Below are positions 35,412-47,764 of a stretch of DNA of 64,000 nucleotides, one piece after another (positions within the stretch are counted from its first letter, which is position 1; each line of letters begins with the position of its first letter). A model generated the notes under the pieces. It ran no database searches and had not been told where the DNA came from. It saw only the letters and a program-made list of their open reading frames with translations. The translations under genes were made by a program, and so were the position numbers. The stretch spans positions 248,001 to 312,000 of the forward strand of contig CANQDQ010000001.1 in assembly GCA_947593515.1 (NCBI GenBank), written 5' to 3'. The stretch is from an uncultured Bacteroidales bacterium. GTDB taxonomy: Bacteria; Bacteroidota; Bacteroidia; Bacteroidales; UBA11471.

Positions 35412-36446
35412 ATGAAAAGACAAACGAAAAAAATAATTTTCAACGTCGCCGTGCTTGCGGCGCTGCTATGCGCCCTCGTCTACGTATGCGACAAATTCGT
35501 GCATCTGGGCAGGGTGGAATTTACCGACAACGCGCAGGTGCGCCAGCACATCGTGCCGGTAAACAGCAAGATACAGGGATTCATCAAACATATTTACTTC
35601 ACCGAATACCGGCATGTGCACAAAGGCGATACGCTGGCGGTCATCGAAGATGCCGAGTTTCGCTTCCGGCTCGCCCAAGCCGAAGCCGACTACCAAAACG
35701 CCCTTTCGGGGAAAGCCGTCGTGTCGTCGTCGATACACACGACCGAAAACAACCTGTCGGTGTCCGACGCCGGAATTTTGGAAGCGAAAATCCGGCTCGA
35801 AAACGACGAGCGCGAGTATCACCGGTATCAAAAGCTGTTGGAACAGGAAGCCGTAACCCGCCAGCAGTACGACGCCGTAAAGACCGCTTACGAAAGCTCC
35901 AAAGCCCGTTACGCGCTTCTCTCCCGCCAAAAGCAATCGACCGCGCTCGTAAAGCAGGAGCAGTCACAGCGTCTGGAACAGACCGAAGCCGTCGTGAAAC
36001 TGGCGGAAGCTGCCGTAGAGCTGGCGAAACTGAATCTATCGTACACGGTAATTCTCTCGCCGTGCGACGGCATCACCGGTCGCAAAACGGTGCAGGAAGG
36101 GCAGCTCGTGCAGCCCGGACAGACGCTCGTCGAGGTGGTCGATGAACAGGAAAAGTGGGTCGTCGCCAACTACAAGGAAACGCAGACCGCCCATATCGCC
36201 GAAGGACTGCCCGTCGAAATAACCGTCGATGCCGTTCCCGAGTGCGTGTATGAAGGAGTGGTAAAATCGATTTCGCAGGCGACGGGAGCCAGCTTCTCGC
36301 TGCTTCCGCAAGACAATTCGGCAGGCAATTTCGTGAAAGTGGAACAGCGCATTCCCGTGCGCATCGAGTTTACCGGAAACAATCGGGCGGAAGATATGAA
36401 GCGGCTGCGCGCCGGCATGAACGTGGAGTGTATCGTAAAATATTGA
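35412..36446 (+). CDS. HlyD/EmrA-type membrane fusion protein
   Basis: The 344-residue protein has one N-terminal membrane anchor (IIFNVAVLAALLCALVYV). Two lipoyl half-motifs (RQHIVPVNSKIQGFIKHIYF and LSYTVILSPCDGITGRKTV) flank a long coiled-coil hairpin, and a beta-barrel domain follows (VVANYKETQTAHIAEGLPVE). It bridges the inner-membrane pump and TolC. The closest functional model is EmrA, consistent with the MFS pump encoded 4 bp downstream. Confidence 0.92.
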   Translation: MKRQTKKIIFNVAVLAALLCALVYVCDKFVHLGRVEFTDNAQVRQHIVPVNSKIQGFIKHIYFTEYRHVHKGDTLAVIEDAEFRFRLAQAEADYQNALSGKAVVSSSIHTTENNLSVSDAGILEAKIRLENDEREYHRYQKLLEQEAVTRQQYDAVKTAYESSKARYALLSRQKQSTALVKQEQSQRLEQTEAVVKLAEAAVELAKLNLSYTVILSPCDGITGRKTVQEGQLVQPGQTLVEVVDEQEKWVVANYKETQTAHIAEGLPVEITVDAVPECVYEGVVKSISQATGASFSLLPQDNSAGNFVKVEQRIPVRIEFTGNNRAEDMKRLRAGMNVECIVKY

Positions 36447-36450
36447 TTCC

Positions 36451-38067
36451 ATGCACGAAATACCACCCTTCTCGCTGCCGATGCTGCGCGATTTCGTGCC
36501 GAAAAAAATCCGTCCGTGGATTTTGGTCGCGTTCGTCATCGTCTTTCAATTTTCCGGCGGAGTGTATCTGGCAGCCGTCAGTCAAATGGTCGGATCCACC
36601 TCGCTGATGCAGGAAGATATCATGATGGCGGGCTACGCCTCACTGGCAGGTTTGGCGCTGACGTTCGCCATCATTTTCCGGCTGAAATTCCGCTTCTGCA
36701 CCAAAACGGCATTTCAAATCTGTACGACAGCCATCATCGCCGGCAACCTGATATGTATGTACACGCACAGCGTGCCCGTGTTGGTGGCGGTATGCTTCTT
36801 CACCGGATTTTTCCGCATGTGGGCGACTTTCGAATGCAACTCGCTCATACAGCTTTGGATTACGCCGAAACGCGACCTGTCGGTATTTTTCTGTTACATT
36901 CACCTGCTAGTGCAGGGCAGCCTGCAACTGTCGGGACTGCTGACCGTTTACACGACCGTATGGGCGACGTGGGAATACGTGCACTGGTTGATTATCGGAC
37001 TGCTGCTGGCGGTGTTGATTGCCAACCAAATTCTTTTCAGCACGTTCCATGCCATGCGCAAACTCCCGCTTTACGGCATCGACTGGTTGGGAGGCATCAT
37101 GTGGGGCGTGAGCCTGCTCTGCGCGATTTTCATTTGCGTATATGGCGAACACTACGACTGGTGGAACGGGTCGGAAATACGCTGCGCCACCGTCGGCGGC
37201 ATCGCCGTTACGGCACTGAACGTCTGGCGCTCCACGTTTGTGCGCCACCCCTATATCAGTCCCGATGTCTGGCGGCAGCGCCCGCTTTACACGACCCTCG
37301 CCCTGCTGTCGGTAATCGAAATATTCGTTGCCACCGGTCATGTATTCGACCACGCCTATATGGAGGGTATTCTCGGCTACGACGCCGAACACGTGATTTC
37401 GCTCAATTGGGCGGGAACAGCCGGCATCGTCATGGGGAGCCTGTTCATGTACCTCACTTTCGCCCGACGGAAGTGGGCATACCGGCGCATGACAGCCATT
37501 GCATTCGAGTGTCTGGCTCTCCATTTGGCGCTTTTTTACTTCTACATCGACTACAACGTCGATAAGACGATACTGATACTGCCGGTATTTCTTCGGAATG
37601 CCGGTTTGGTGATGATTGTCATCACTTTCCTGACAGCGCTTTCCCGCATTCCGTTTCCTATCTTTTTCCAGTCGGTTACGGCGCAATCGTTCGCCAGCGC
37701 ATGTCTCGGAGGAGCATTCGGCAGCGCGGTTTTAGGACGGATACTGAAAGTCGTCATGCAGAAAAACAGTATGCTGTTGGGTGCCGGCATCGACGGCGTG
37801 CAGCCGCTTGCCGGAGAGCTGCCTCTTGCCGAAATATACGGAGCCGTGCAGCAGCAGGCATTGGCAGTCAGCCTGAAAGAGATATACGGGTGGCTGTTGT
37901 GGGCTTGCCTTCTGTGCCTCGCGATATTCCTGTTGAAAGAAAACAGCGCGCGACCTTTCCATGCCCTGCACCCGACATACCGCTCGATACGGCGGTACAT
38001 CAAACACAACTTGCGTATGGACGCCGCCCTGAAACGAATCGAAACGCTCCGCAGACCTTCGGCATAA
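36451..38067 (+). CDS. MFS-type inner-membrane transporter (EmrB-like partner)
   Basis: The 538-residue protein has about 14 hydrophobic helices, as in DHA2/EmrB drug exporters, although the classical MFS loop motifs are weak. Its position as third gene in a TolC-HlyD-MFS operon is the main reason for the call. Conserved-looking features include FRMWATFECNSLIQLWITP and a C-terminal cytoplasmic tail after the last helix. Substrate is unknown; bile salts, fatty acids or drugs are typical for such tripartite pumps in gut Bacteroidales. Confidence 0.8.
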   Translation: MHEIPPFSLPMLRDFVPKKIRPWILVAFVIVFQFSGGVYLAAVSQMVGSTSLMQEDIMMAGYASLAGLALTFAIIFRLKFRFCTKTAFQICTTAIIAGNLICMYTHSVPVLVAVCFFTGFFRMWATFECNSLIQLWITPKRDLSVFFCYIHLLVQGSLQLSGLLTVYTTVWATWEYVHWLIIGLLLAVLIANQILFSTFHAMRKLPLYGIDWLGGIMWGVSLLCAIFICVYGEHYDWWNGSEIRCATVGGIAVTALNVWRSTFVRHPYISPDVWRQRPLYTTLALLSVIEIFVATGHVFDHAYMEGILGYDAEHVISLNWAGTAGIVMGSLFMYLTFARRKWAYRRMTAIAFECLALHLALFYFYIDYNVDKTILILPVFLRNAGLVMIVITFLTALSRIPFPIFFQSVTAQSFASACLGGAFGSAVLGRILKVVMQKNSMLLGAGIDGVQPLAGELPLAEIYGAVQQQALAVSLKEIYGWLLWACLLCLAIFLLKENSARPFHALHPTYRSIRRYIKHNLRMDAALKRIETLRRPSA

Positions 38068-38079
38068 AATTTCGGGATT

Positions 38080-38112
38080 TTTCCTTCATATCATTTTATT
38101 ATCGTATCTTTG
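38080..38112 (+). promoter_or_regulatory. probable promoter of the YfhO gene
   Basis: TTTC (38080-38083), 21 nt, then TATCTTTG (38105-38112) fits the consensus with one mismatch. Transcription from about 38119 gives a 19-nt leader. Confidence 0.6.
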
Positions 38113-38137
38113 AGGTCGAATTTCAATCGTATAAGCC

Positions 38138-40567
38138 ATGTTTCGCACCTATTTGAAACCCCTGCTGCCGCACCTCTATGCGATAATCGCATTCGTCGTC
38201 ATCTCGTTCGCCTACTTCTCACCTGAAATTTTCGAGGGGAAAACCGTTCTCGGGCACGACAGCCGACAAGGCGTCGGGCAGGAAATCACGACATACCGTA
38301 CCGATTCCGGCAATCCTATCCGCTGGACGAATGCACAATTCTCGGGTATGCCCACCTACCAAATAGCGCCTTCGTATGCAACAAGCCATTTTCTTCAAAA
38401 GGTATGCAATCTCTATTCACTGTACCTTCCCGTACCGGTGGTGTATGTATATCTGCTGATGATAGGTTTCTACATACTGCTGTGCGTGTGGGGCGCCCGC
38501 AGCGACATCGCCGTGTTCGGCGCTATCGGATATGCTTTCTCGTCGTACTTCTTTATCATCATCATGGCGGGGCATATCTGGAAAGTATTGGCACTCGCTT
38601 ACATTCCACCTACCATCGCGGGATTGATACTTATTTATCGGGGCAGATATATCGCCGGCGGTTTGACGACCGCCCTGTTCTTTGCCTTCCAAATAATGGC
38701 GAACCACGTACAAATGACCTACTACTCTTTCTTCATCATAGGGGCTTACGTATTGTGGCGGCTGGTGGAAAGCATACGGGGACATAAACTTCCGGATTTC
38801 GCCAAAGCGACGGGCGTATCGCTTGCCGCTCTGCTGCTCTCGGTGTCGGTGAATATCTCGAACCTGTACCACACGTGGGAATACAGCAAAGAGAGTATGC
38901 GCGGAAAATCGGAATTGACTCTCGGCAATGCCGGAGTGAAAACCGACGGTCTCGACCGCGACTACATGACGCAATGGAGCTACGGCATAGGCGAAACATG
39001 GAGCTTGCTGGTGCCCGACGTAAAGGGCGGAGCCACAGGCGCTATCGGAAAAGAGGCTTCGTCGGCACCGGCTCAATACCGGCAAATCATCGCCCAACAA
39101 AACCGTTATTGGGGCGACCAGCCTTTCACTTCCGGTCCCGTATATGCGGGGGCTTTCTTCATGACGCTCTTCGTCCTCGCCTTTTTCATTCTGCCCGGAC
39201 GGCTCAAATGGTATCTGCTGGGGGCAACGGTCATCACGGTATTCCTGTCGTGGGGACATAACATGATGTGGTTCACCAACTTGTTTGCCGACTACTTCCC
39301 GATGTATTCCAAATTCCGCTCGGTATCGTCGATTCTCGTGGTGGCGGAGCTGATAATCCCGCTGCTGGCGGCGTTGGCGGTTGCCGAAATCGTGAAAAAT
39401 TCCGATACGCTCCGCAAGAACCGGAAAGGGGTATGTATCGCTTTTGCCCTGACGGGCGGTATCGCTCTGCTGTTCGCTCTGCTGCCGCGACTCTTTTTCG
39501 ACTTTTTGAGCGCGCAGGAAGTGCAGGCATTTTTGCCGCAAGCCGCACGAAACGCCCAAGTGGCGGCAGTCATCGATGCGCTTGAAGATGTGCGCGTCGC
39601 CATTTTCCGCAGCGATGCGTGGCGGTCGTTCTTCGTCATCGCGCTCGGCGGTGTGCTGCTGTTCCTTTTCGCCCGCAAGAAATTCAACGCCCGCGTATTC
39701 GTCATTGCCACGATAGCGCTCTGCATCGGCGATATGTGGCTCGTCGATAAACGCTATCTCAACAGCGAGCATTTCATCGAACGGCAGGAAACCAAAGATT
39801 TCGCTTCGTTCTACCCGAAAAGTCCTGCCGACAAAACGATACTGCAAGACAAAGACCTCTACTATCGGGTGTATAACAGCGCGACAAGCACGTTCAACGA
39901 CGGGGCTACACCGTTCTACCACAAATGTATCGGCGGGTATCACGCCGCCAAACTGGGTCGGTATCAAGAGCTTATCGAGCATCAGATAAGCAAGGGCAAT
40001 ATGCAGGTGCTGAATATGTTGAATACGAAATACTTTATCGAACCCGACGAAAGCGGCACTCCGCAAGCCTACCTCAACGACGGGGCTTTGGGCAACGGCT
40101 GGTTCGTAGACGAAATAAAATGGGTGAATAGCGCCAACGAAGAAATGGAGGCTTTGACCGACTTCGACCCGACGACCACCGCCGTCATCGACAAGCGTTT
40201 CGCTTCGGTATTCGAGGAAAAAAATGCCGTCGCCGACTCGACCGCCACCCTGAAACTCACCTCGTACCACCCCGAAGAGCTGCACTACGCTGTGTCGTCG
40301 CAGCAGGGAGGCGTGGCAGTCTTCTCCGAAATTTTCTACCCGCACGGCTGGACGGCGACTATCGACGGCAAGGAAACGCCTATCGCCCGCGCCGATTACG
40401 TGCTGCGCGCACTGTATATCCCCGCCGGCGAACACGAAGTGGTCATGGCGTTCCGCCCGACCTCGATACGCATCACCGAAACGATAGCGTGGTGCGGCAT
40501 GGGGCTGTTCGCTGTCATTGCCGCAGGAGCCGCCGTCATCACCTGCCGGAGAAAGAGAAAAGAATAA
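38138..40567 (+). CDS. YfhO-family membrane protein (GT-C-like)
   Basis: The 809-residue protein has about a dozen helices, a large extracytoplasmic loop (VPDVKGGATGAIGKEASSAP region) and a C-terminal exposed domain ending HGWTATIDGKETPIARADYV. This is the YfhO layout. YfhO in Firmicutes helps glycosylate lipoteichoic acid; Bacteroidales members are thought to be GT-C-type glycosyltransferases of envelope glycans, but the reaction is unproved. A basic tail follows the last helix. The gene is monocistronic. Confidence 0.82.
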   Translation: MFRTYLKPLLPHLYAIIAFVVISFAYFSPEIFEGKTVLGHDSRQGVGQEITTYRTDSGNPIRWTNAQFSGMPTYQIAPSYATSHFLQKVCNLYSLYLPVPVVYVYLLMIGFYILLCVWGARSDIAVFGAIGYAFSSYFFIIIMAGHIWKVLALAYIPPTIAGLILIYRGRYIAGGLTTALFFAFQIMANHVQMTYYSFFIIGAYVLWRLVESIRGHKLPDFAKATGVSLAALLLSVSVNISNLYHTWEYSKESMRGKSELTLGNAGVKTDGLDRDYMTQWSYGIGETWSLLVPDVKGGATGAIGKEASSAPAQYRQIIAQQNRYWGDQPFTSGPVYAGAFFMTLFVLAFFILPGRLKWYLLGATVITVFLSWGHNMMWFTNLFADYFPMYSKFRSVSSILVVAELIIPLLAALAVAEIVKNSDTLRKNRKGVCIAFALTGGIALLFALLPRLFFDFLSAQEVQAFLPQAARNAQVAAVIDALEDVRVAIFRSDAWRSFFVIALGGVLLFLFARKKFNARVFVIATIALCIGDMWLVDKRYLNSEHFIERQETKDFASFYPKSPADKTILQDKDLYYRVYNSATSTFNDGATPFYHKCIGGYHAAKLGRYQELIEHQISKGNMQVLNMLNTKYFIEPDESGTPQAYLNDGALGNGWFVDEIKWVNSANEEMEALTDFDPTTTAVIDKRFASVFEEKNAVADSTATLKLTSYHPEELHYAVSSQQGGVAVFSEIFYPHGWTATIDGKETPIARADYVLRALYIPAGEHEVVMAFRPTSIRITETIAWCGMGLFAVIAAGAAVITCRRKRKE

Positions 40568-40585
40568 AGGATTCGCGCAAACCGG

Positions 40586-41770
40586 TCAAAACAAGGTTCG
40601 CATATCCATTGACAAAAATTCTTCGGCATCGAGACCGCCATCGCCGACAATCAAAGCTGTGCGGGGAGAGAACATTTTTTTGAATGTTTCCAGTCCTGCC
40701 GTGTTTTTCTCCGCATTGCTTTTGACTTCTATGGCAACGACCGAACCTTTCTTGCGCAGCACGAAATCCACTTCGTCGTTTCGTTCACGCCAATAGAAAA
40801 CCTCGAAGTGTTGGACAAACGCCTGACTGAGAATATATGCCCCTATGCCCGACTCGAAGATATGCCCCCACGCCTTGCGATCGAGAATCGCCTGCTCAAA
40901 CGTGTACGGGCTGTATATCGTTTTCAGTATATTGTTATAGACCTGAAACTTCGGAATGCTCGCTCTCCTGCGGGCGGTGTCGATACTGTACTTTTGTAAT
41001 CCGCCCAACATACCCGCCTCGTCCAGCAAATGAACATATTCCGCCAGCGTGGTCGTATTGCCGGCATCTTGCAGCACCCCTACCATTTTCGACAGCGACA
41101 GCAGCTGCCCCGAATAAGAGGCTCCCAACTCAAAGGTTTGGCGCAACAAGGCAGGCTTGCCGATAGGCGTATCCAGCAGAATATCCTTGTTGATAGTCGT
41201 CTCGACAATAGCCGACTGTATATATTGCCGGTATCGATCTTCATCGTTGACAAGAGACGCCGCGCCCGGATAACCTCCGTAAAACAAATATTGGTCGAGG
41301 CTGAATCCGAAACAATCGCGCATTTCGGGATAACTCCAATGCGTCATACGAATTTCCTCGAAACGTCCTCCCAACGATTCCGAAAGACCTTTTTCCAAAA
41401 GTACGCGGCTGCTGCCGAGCAAAAGAACTTTTATGTTGCGATCATGAAACGTATCATCGTCCCATTCCTTTTTGACGACCTCGCTCCAATTGACGATTTT
41501 CTGAATTTCATCGATAACAAGCAATATACAGTCCAACCCCTTGCTCTCTTTCAGGCTGCGCACGGCAGCCCAGCAATTCGAGACCCATGCGCTGTTAATG
41601 GCAGGAACATTGTCGGCAGAATAAAACCGGTAAGGCAAATTCAGTTCCTGCAACACCTGTTTCACAACGGTCGATTTGCCCACCTGCCGAGGTCCCATAA
41701 CCACTTGCACGAACCTGCGCGGCTCATTAATCCTATTTATAATCGTTTGATATACACCTCTTTTATACAT
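40586..41770 (-). CDS. AAA ATPase with DUF4143 domain
   Basis: The 394-residue protein has Walker A GPRQVGKSTVV (about residue 26), Walker B CILLVIDEIQKI, an arginine-rich LLLGSSRVLLEKGLSESLGG sensor region, and a C-terminal DUF4143 domain with a PD-(D/E)XK-like FEVFYWRERNDEVDFVLRK then VAIEVKSN. These stand-alone ATPases are common in Bacteroidales and archaea and have no firm function. The nuclease-like C-terminus makes DNA or nucleotide processing plausible. No partner gene is adjacent. Confidence 0.85.
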   Translation of the reverse strand: MYKRGVYQTIINRINEPRRFVQVVMGPRQVGKSTVVKQVLQELNLPYRFYSADNVPAINSAWVSNCWAAVRSLKESKGLDCILLVIDEIQKIVNWSEVVKKEWDDDTFHDRNIKVLLLGSSRVLLEKGLSESLGGRFEEIRMTHWSYPEMRDCFGFSLDQYLFYGGYPGAASLVNDEDRYRQYIQSAIVETTINKDILLDTPIGKPALLRQTFELGASYSGQLLSLSKMVGVLQDAGNTTTLAEYVHLLDEAGMLGGLQKYSIDTARRRASIPKFQVYNNILKTIYSPYTFEQAILDRKAWGHIFESGIGAYILSQAFVQHFEVFYWRERNDEVDFVLRKKGSVVAIEVKSNAEKNTAGLETFKKMFSPRTALIVGDGGLDAEEFLSMDMRTLF

Positions 41771-41813
41771 ATATTTACATTTTACTCAATGCATCGTGTA
41801 TTTTTACGCAGTG

Positions 41814-41821
41814 CAAATATA
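41814..41821 (-). promoter_or_regulatory. -7 box of the DUF4143 ATPase gene
   Basis: TATATTTG on the minus strand fits the -7 consensus and would start transcription about 37 nt before the ATG. No -33 box is clear. Confidence 0.45.
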
Positions 41822-41918
41822 ATCATTAAACAGGTATTATGAAACAATTTCCGTCCGATATTTTATCAACGGCTTATAAAATAAGGGAAAAACTAATTTG
41901 CAACAAAAACAAGCGGCG

Positions 41919-43133
41919 CTATTTTCGGGTGGCGAGCAGGTCGTCGTACAGGCGGAGATACTCCATATAGCGATCTCGTTTGTCGAAACACGCCAATGCA
42001 CGGCTTCGGCAAAATTCGGTGTAAGGCTGCTTGCCGGTCGCTTTCATGTCTGCCACGATAGCGGCTATACGGGCGGTATCGCCCTGCTCCACAATAAATC
42101 CGGTGCGGTCGTCTACCGCCTCCACGCTCCCGCCCGTGCGATACGTGATGACCGGCGTACCGCAAGCCAATGACTCCAAATTGGTCGTCGGAAAAGTGTC
42201 CTCCCACGTGGGATTCACGAAAACGTCAGCCAGCGAATAATACTCCGCCAACTCCCGCAGGCTGCTCGTGCGGGGCACGCCGACGATGCCTTCGGGAAGC
42301 TCGCTTATCTGCTTCGGCGTGAGTCCGACCAAGACGATGGCAAACTCCTCCGGCAGCAGCGTCCGCAGCTGCCCGAAATCATCGAGACCTTTCCGCCACG
42401 TCCAAAAATTCGACACGCCCAGTATGACGAATTTGTTTTCCAAACCAAAATCTTTTTTGCTTACCGGCTGCGGTGAAAAGGCGTCTGTATTTATACCGTT
42501 GTGAATCAGATGTATCGGGTATTTTCCCAAGAACGAATCTTTCACTTCGCCCGCCAGCCACGCCGACACCGGTACTATCGTCATGTCGTTCAAGGAAGTG
42601 AACCACCGTTTTTTATCGCGAAAATTCCGTGCCGAACGGTCGGCAAACCACGAGGGCGGATAAACCGAACGCTTCTGCGGACAGTCGTGGCAACGGGTTT
42701 TCCACCGGTAACACTTGGCATAATCGTAATGCGAACAATGCCCCGTAAAGGCCCAACAGTCGTGCAGCGTCCACACCACCGGCACATCGAGCTGCGACAG
42801 GCAGCGGAACAGTATGGGGTAATTCAGGTAAAAGCCGTGCAGGTTGTGCAGATGGACGATGTCGGGCGACACCGATTCGATATAGGCGGTAAGCTCCCGT
42901 GTGGCGCGTTTCGAGGCAAGCCCGTGCCGGTCGAGCAGGAAAGAGTGCAGCTTGTGGACATAGACATCGCGCTGCGTCCCTATTTTGAACACGTGGGAGC
43001 GGCTGCCGTTGGAGAAACGCCCGTAAGCGATATGACTCTCCCAGCCGTGCGCCATGGCGGTCTGCCCGATTTCTTCGGCGATGCGTCCCGTCGCCTCGTA
43101 ATTGACGGTCGTATTGATTTGCAACAGTTTCAT
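41919..43133 (-). CDS. family 4-type glycosyltransferase
   Basis: The start is placed at MKLLQINTTVNYEATGRIAE; a longer reading frame upstream runs through the promoter. The 404-residue GT-B protein has an N-terminal acceptor domain with HLHNLHGFYLNYP and the C-terminal nucleotide-sugar domain NPTWEDTFPTTNLESLACGT with the E-x7-E pattern of GT4. It probably adds a sugar to an exopolysaccharide, LPS or glycolipid. It stands alone, divergent from valS. Confidence 0.9.
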   Translation of the reverse strand: MKLLQINTTVNYEATGRIAEEIGQTAMAHGWESHIAYGRFSNGSRSHVFKIGTQRDVYVHKLHSFLLDRHGLASKRATRELTAYIESVSPDIVHLHNLHGFYLNYPILFRCLSQLDVPVVWTLHDCWAFTGHCSHYDYAKCYRWKTRCHDCPQKRSVYPPSWFADRSARNFRDKKRWFTSLNDMTIVPVSAWLAGEVKDSFLGKYPIHLIHNGINTDAFSPQPVSKKDFGLENKFVILGVSNFWTWRKGLDDFGQLRTLLPEEFAIVLVGLTPKQISELPEGIVGVPRTSSLRELAEYYSLADVFVNPTWEDTFPTTNLESLACGTPVITYRTGGSVEAVDDRTGFIVEQGDTARIAAIVADMKATGKQPYTEFCRSRALACFDKRDRYMEYLRLYDDLLATRK

Positions 43134-43173
43134 AAAACGACGATTTCTTTTTCCGTCCACACGAACGAATATA

Positions 43174-43203
43174 CAAATATACCATAAATTCCTCACGCGC
43201 AAA
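43174..43203 (-). promoter_or_regulatory. probable promoter of the GT4 gene
   Basis: On the minus strand, TTTG (43203-43200), 18 nt, then TATATTTG (43181-43174) matches both boxes with slightly short spacing. The leader would be about 34 nt. Confidence 0.6.
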
Positions 43204-43277
43204 AACGCACGGCACAAATTCGGAAAAAAGAGAGATGAAATATCGGCATCGAAAGCGGGGTGTTTTCTTTTTTTTCG

Positions 43278-43285
43278 TATTTTTG
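43278..43285 (+). promoter_or_regulatory. -7 box of valS
   Basis: TATTTTTG matches the -7 consensus, with transcription expected from about 43291, 24 nt before the ATG. The -33 region lacks TTTG. No T-box-like leader fits in this space. Confidence 0.5.
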
Positions 43286-43314
43286 CAAGTCAATAATTTT
43301 CAGAATCGAAAAAC

Positions 43315-45939
<2,625 letters not shown>

Positions 45940-45976
45940 CGGCTGAACAATTCCGTCGGCATCACATTATAGGAAT

Positions 45977-47764
45977 ATGAAAAAGTTTTTGTTTCTCCTC
46001 CTCTCCGCAAGCCTGCTGGCAAGTTCGCTGTCTGCGCGACAGCTTTCGCCGACAGAAGCACTCGCAAGAGTGAAAACGCATCATTCCGCACCGACAAGGT
46101 CGGCAGAGGCAGCGCCGGAATTGGCATACATCGGTGTGCACGGCGTCCTCAACACGCTATACGTTTTCAACAACGAAGGCGGCGGATTCTTAGTTGTTTC
46201 CGCCGACGATGCCGCCGCTCCGCTGCTCGGTTATTCCGACACGGGAAGTTTCGATGCCGATGCCATGCCGCCCGCCATGCAATATTGGTTCGACTGCTAC
46301 GGCGCCGAGATAGAGCAGGCTGCCGCCGGAGCTATCGAAAAAACGACGGCATACACAGCCGCCGAAGCGCGGGCGGATATAGAGCCCCTCGTTCACACCA
46401 AGTGGAACCAACTTGCTCCCTACAACGATTTGTGTCCCACAATCGACGGCAAGCACTGTCCCAGCGGCTGTATGGCTACCGCTATGGCGCAAATCATGAA
46501 ATACCATAACTACCCGCTGCATGGGACGGGGTCGTATTCGTACAAACAAGAAAACATAAAAAAAACTATCTCCGCCGACTTCGGCGCCACGACCTACAAT
46601 TGGGAGGCGATGCTCGACGAATACAATGCAAACAGTCCCGCTGCGTCGCGAACAGCCGTAGCCACACTGATGTATCATGCAGGGGTGTCGGTAGATATGG
46701 AGTATGCTCTTGATGGAAGTGGGGCAGTGGATTTTAATGCGGCAACCGCCCTTATCCATTATTTCAACTACGACAAAGGAATAATGTATTTGGAACGGGA
46801 CTATTATTCTCTGCCGGAATGGAAAAACATCATTTACAATGAATTGTGCGCCCAACGTCCCGTCTTGTATAGCGGGGTATCCGAAGACGGAGGAGGACAT
46901 GAGTTCGTATGCGACGGCTACCAATACCGCGACGGCGAAGACTATTTCCATATCAATTGGGGCTGGAGCGGAATGAGCGACGGCTATTTCCTGCTCACGG
47001 CACTCGACCCCGATTCACAGGGAGCCGGAGGCTCAACCGGCGGGTACAATTTCATTCAATCCATAGTTACCGGAATACAACCGCCTGTCGAAGGCTCGAC
47101 TACCCGACACCAACTCGCTTTGAGAAAAAATCTTACAGCCGCTCAATCGACCTACAACCGTCTGACGGAAGAGGTCGTTACCATAAACGGATTTATAGTT
47201 TCCTACGCCATCGATACGGTTAACTACAAACCGTTGCTGAAACTCACCCGTACTGACGGCGAGTTTTTTTATTTGTCGGGAAGAAGCTGGTATCGACTTT
47301 CTCCGTTGTATGGCTATCCGTCTTGTCATTTCAATATAACGGAATTTCCAGAGAAAGGTACCTACACCGTTACTCCTGCTTATATGGTACTCGACGAGAA
47401 CGGTAAAAACCTATATGATAAGTATTTCGATGTATTGGTTCCGCTCGACAGTATCGGAAGCCTGACCCTCACGGCAACCCCTACCTCACTGACGTTCTCA
47501 CCGAATCCTGCCGGCATTTCCGAGACAAAGGCAGAGAAAACGGCTGTCTATCCCAATCCTGCCGCCGACTATGTAACCGTTTCTGCATCGGGCGCGATAC
47601 GGCGGATAACGGTCATCGACCTCTCGGGCAGAGTGCTGCTGTCGGTTGCCGGCAACAGCACCACACGGCAAACGGTGGATATCTCGCGGCTGCCGGCAGG
47701 GCACTACCTCGTGCGCACCGCGACAGCACAAAATACGATAACCCATAAACTGATTGTGCAATGA
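45977..47764 (+). CDS. C10 (streptopain-like) cysteine peptidase with T9SS sorting domain
   Basis: The 595-residue secreted protein has a signal peptide and a SpeB-type propeptide (NEGGGFLVVSADDAAAPLLG). The catalytic domain has nucleophile Cys165 in SGCMATAMAQIMKYH and His308 in GGHEFVCDGY, followed by FHINWGWSGMSDGYF. After a beta-rich middle region, the last 75 residues (VYPNPAADYVTV, LSGRVL, LPAGHYLVRTATA) form a type A sorting domain for the type IX secretion system, so the enzyme should reach the cell surface or medium. It is 37 bp behind valS, with no promoter seen, and its stop overlaps the next gene by 4 bp. Confidence 0.93.
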   Translation: MKKFLFLLLSASLLASSLSARQLSPTEALARVKTHHSAPTRSAEAAPELAYIGVHGVLNTLYVFNNEGGGFLVVSADDAAAPLLGYSDTGSFDADAMPPAMQYWFDCYGAEIEQAAAGAIEKTTAYTAAEARADIEPLVHTKWNQLAPYNDLCPTIDGKHCPSGCMATAMAQIMKYHNYPLHGTGSYSYKQENIKKTISADFGATTYNWEAMLDEYNANSPAASRTAVATLMYHAGVSVDMEYALDGSGAVDFNAATALIHYFNYDKGIMYLERDYYSLPEWKNIIYNELCAQRPVLYSGVSEDGGGHEFVCDGYQYRDGEDYFHINWGWSGMSDGYFLLTALDPDSQGAGGSTGGYNFIQSIVTGIQPPVEGSTTRHQLALRKNLTAAQSTYNRLTEEVVTINGFIVSYAIDTVNYKPLLKLTRTDGEFFYLSGRSWYRLSPLYGYPSCHFNITEFPEKGTYTVTPAYMVLDENGKNLYDKYFDVLVPLDSIGSLTLTATPTSLTFSPNPAGISETKAEKTAVYPNPAADYVTVSASGAIRRITVIDLSGRVLLSVAGNSTTRQTVDISRLPAGHYLVRTATAQNTITHKLIVQ

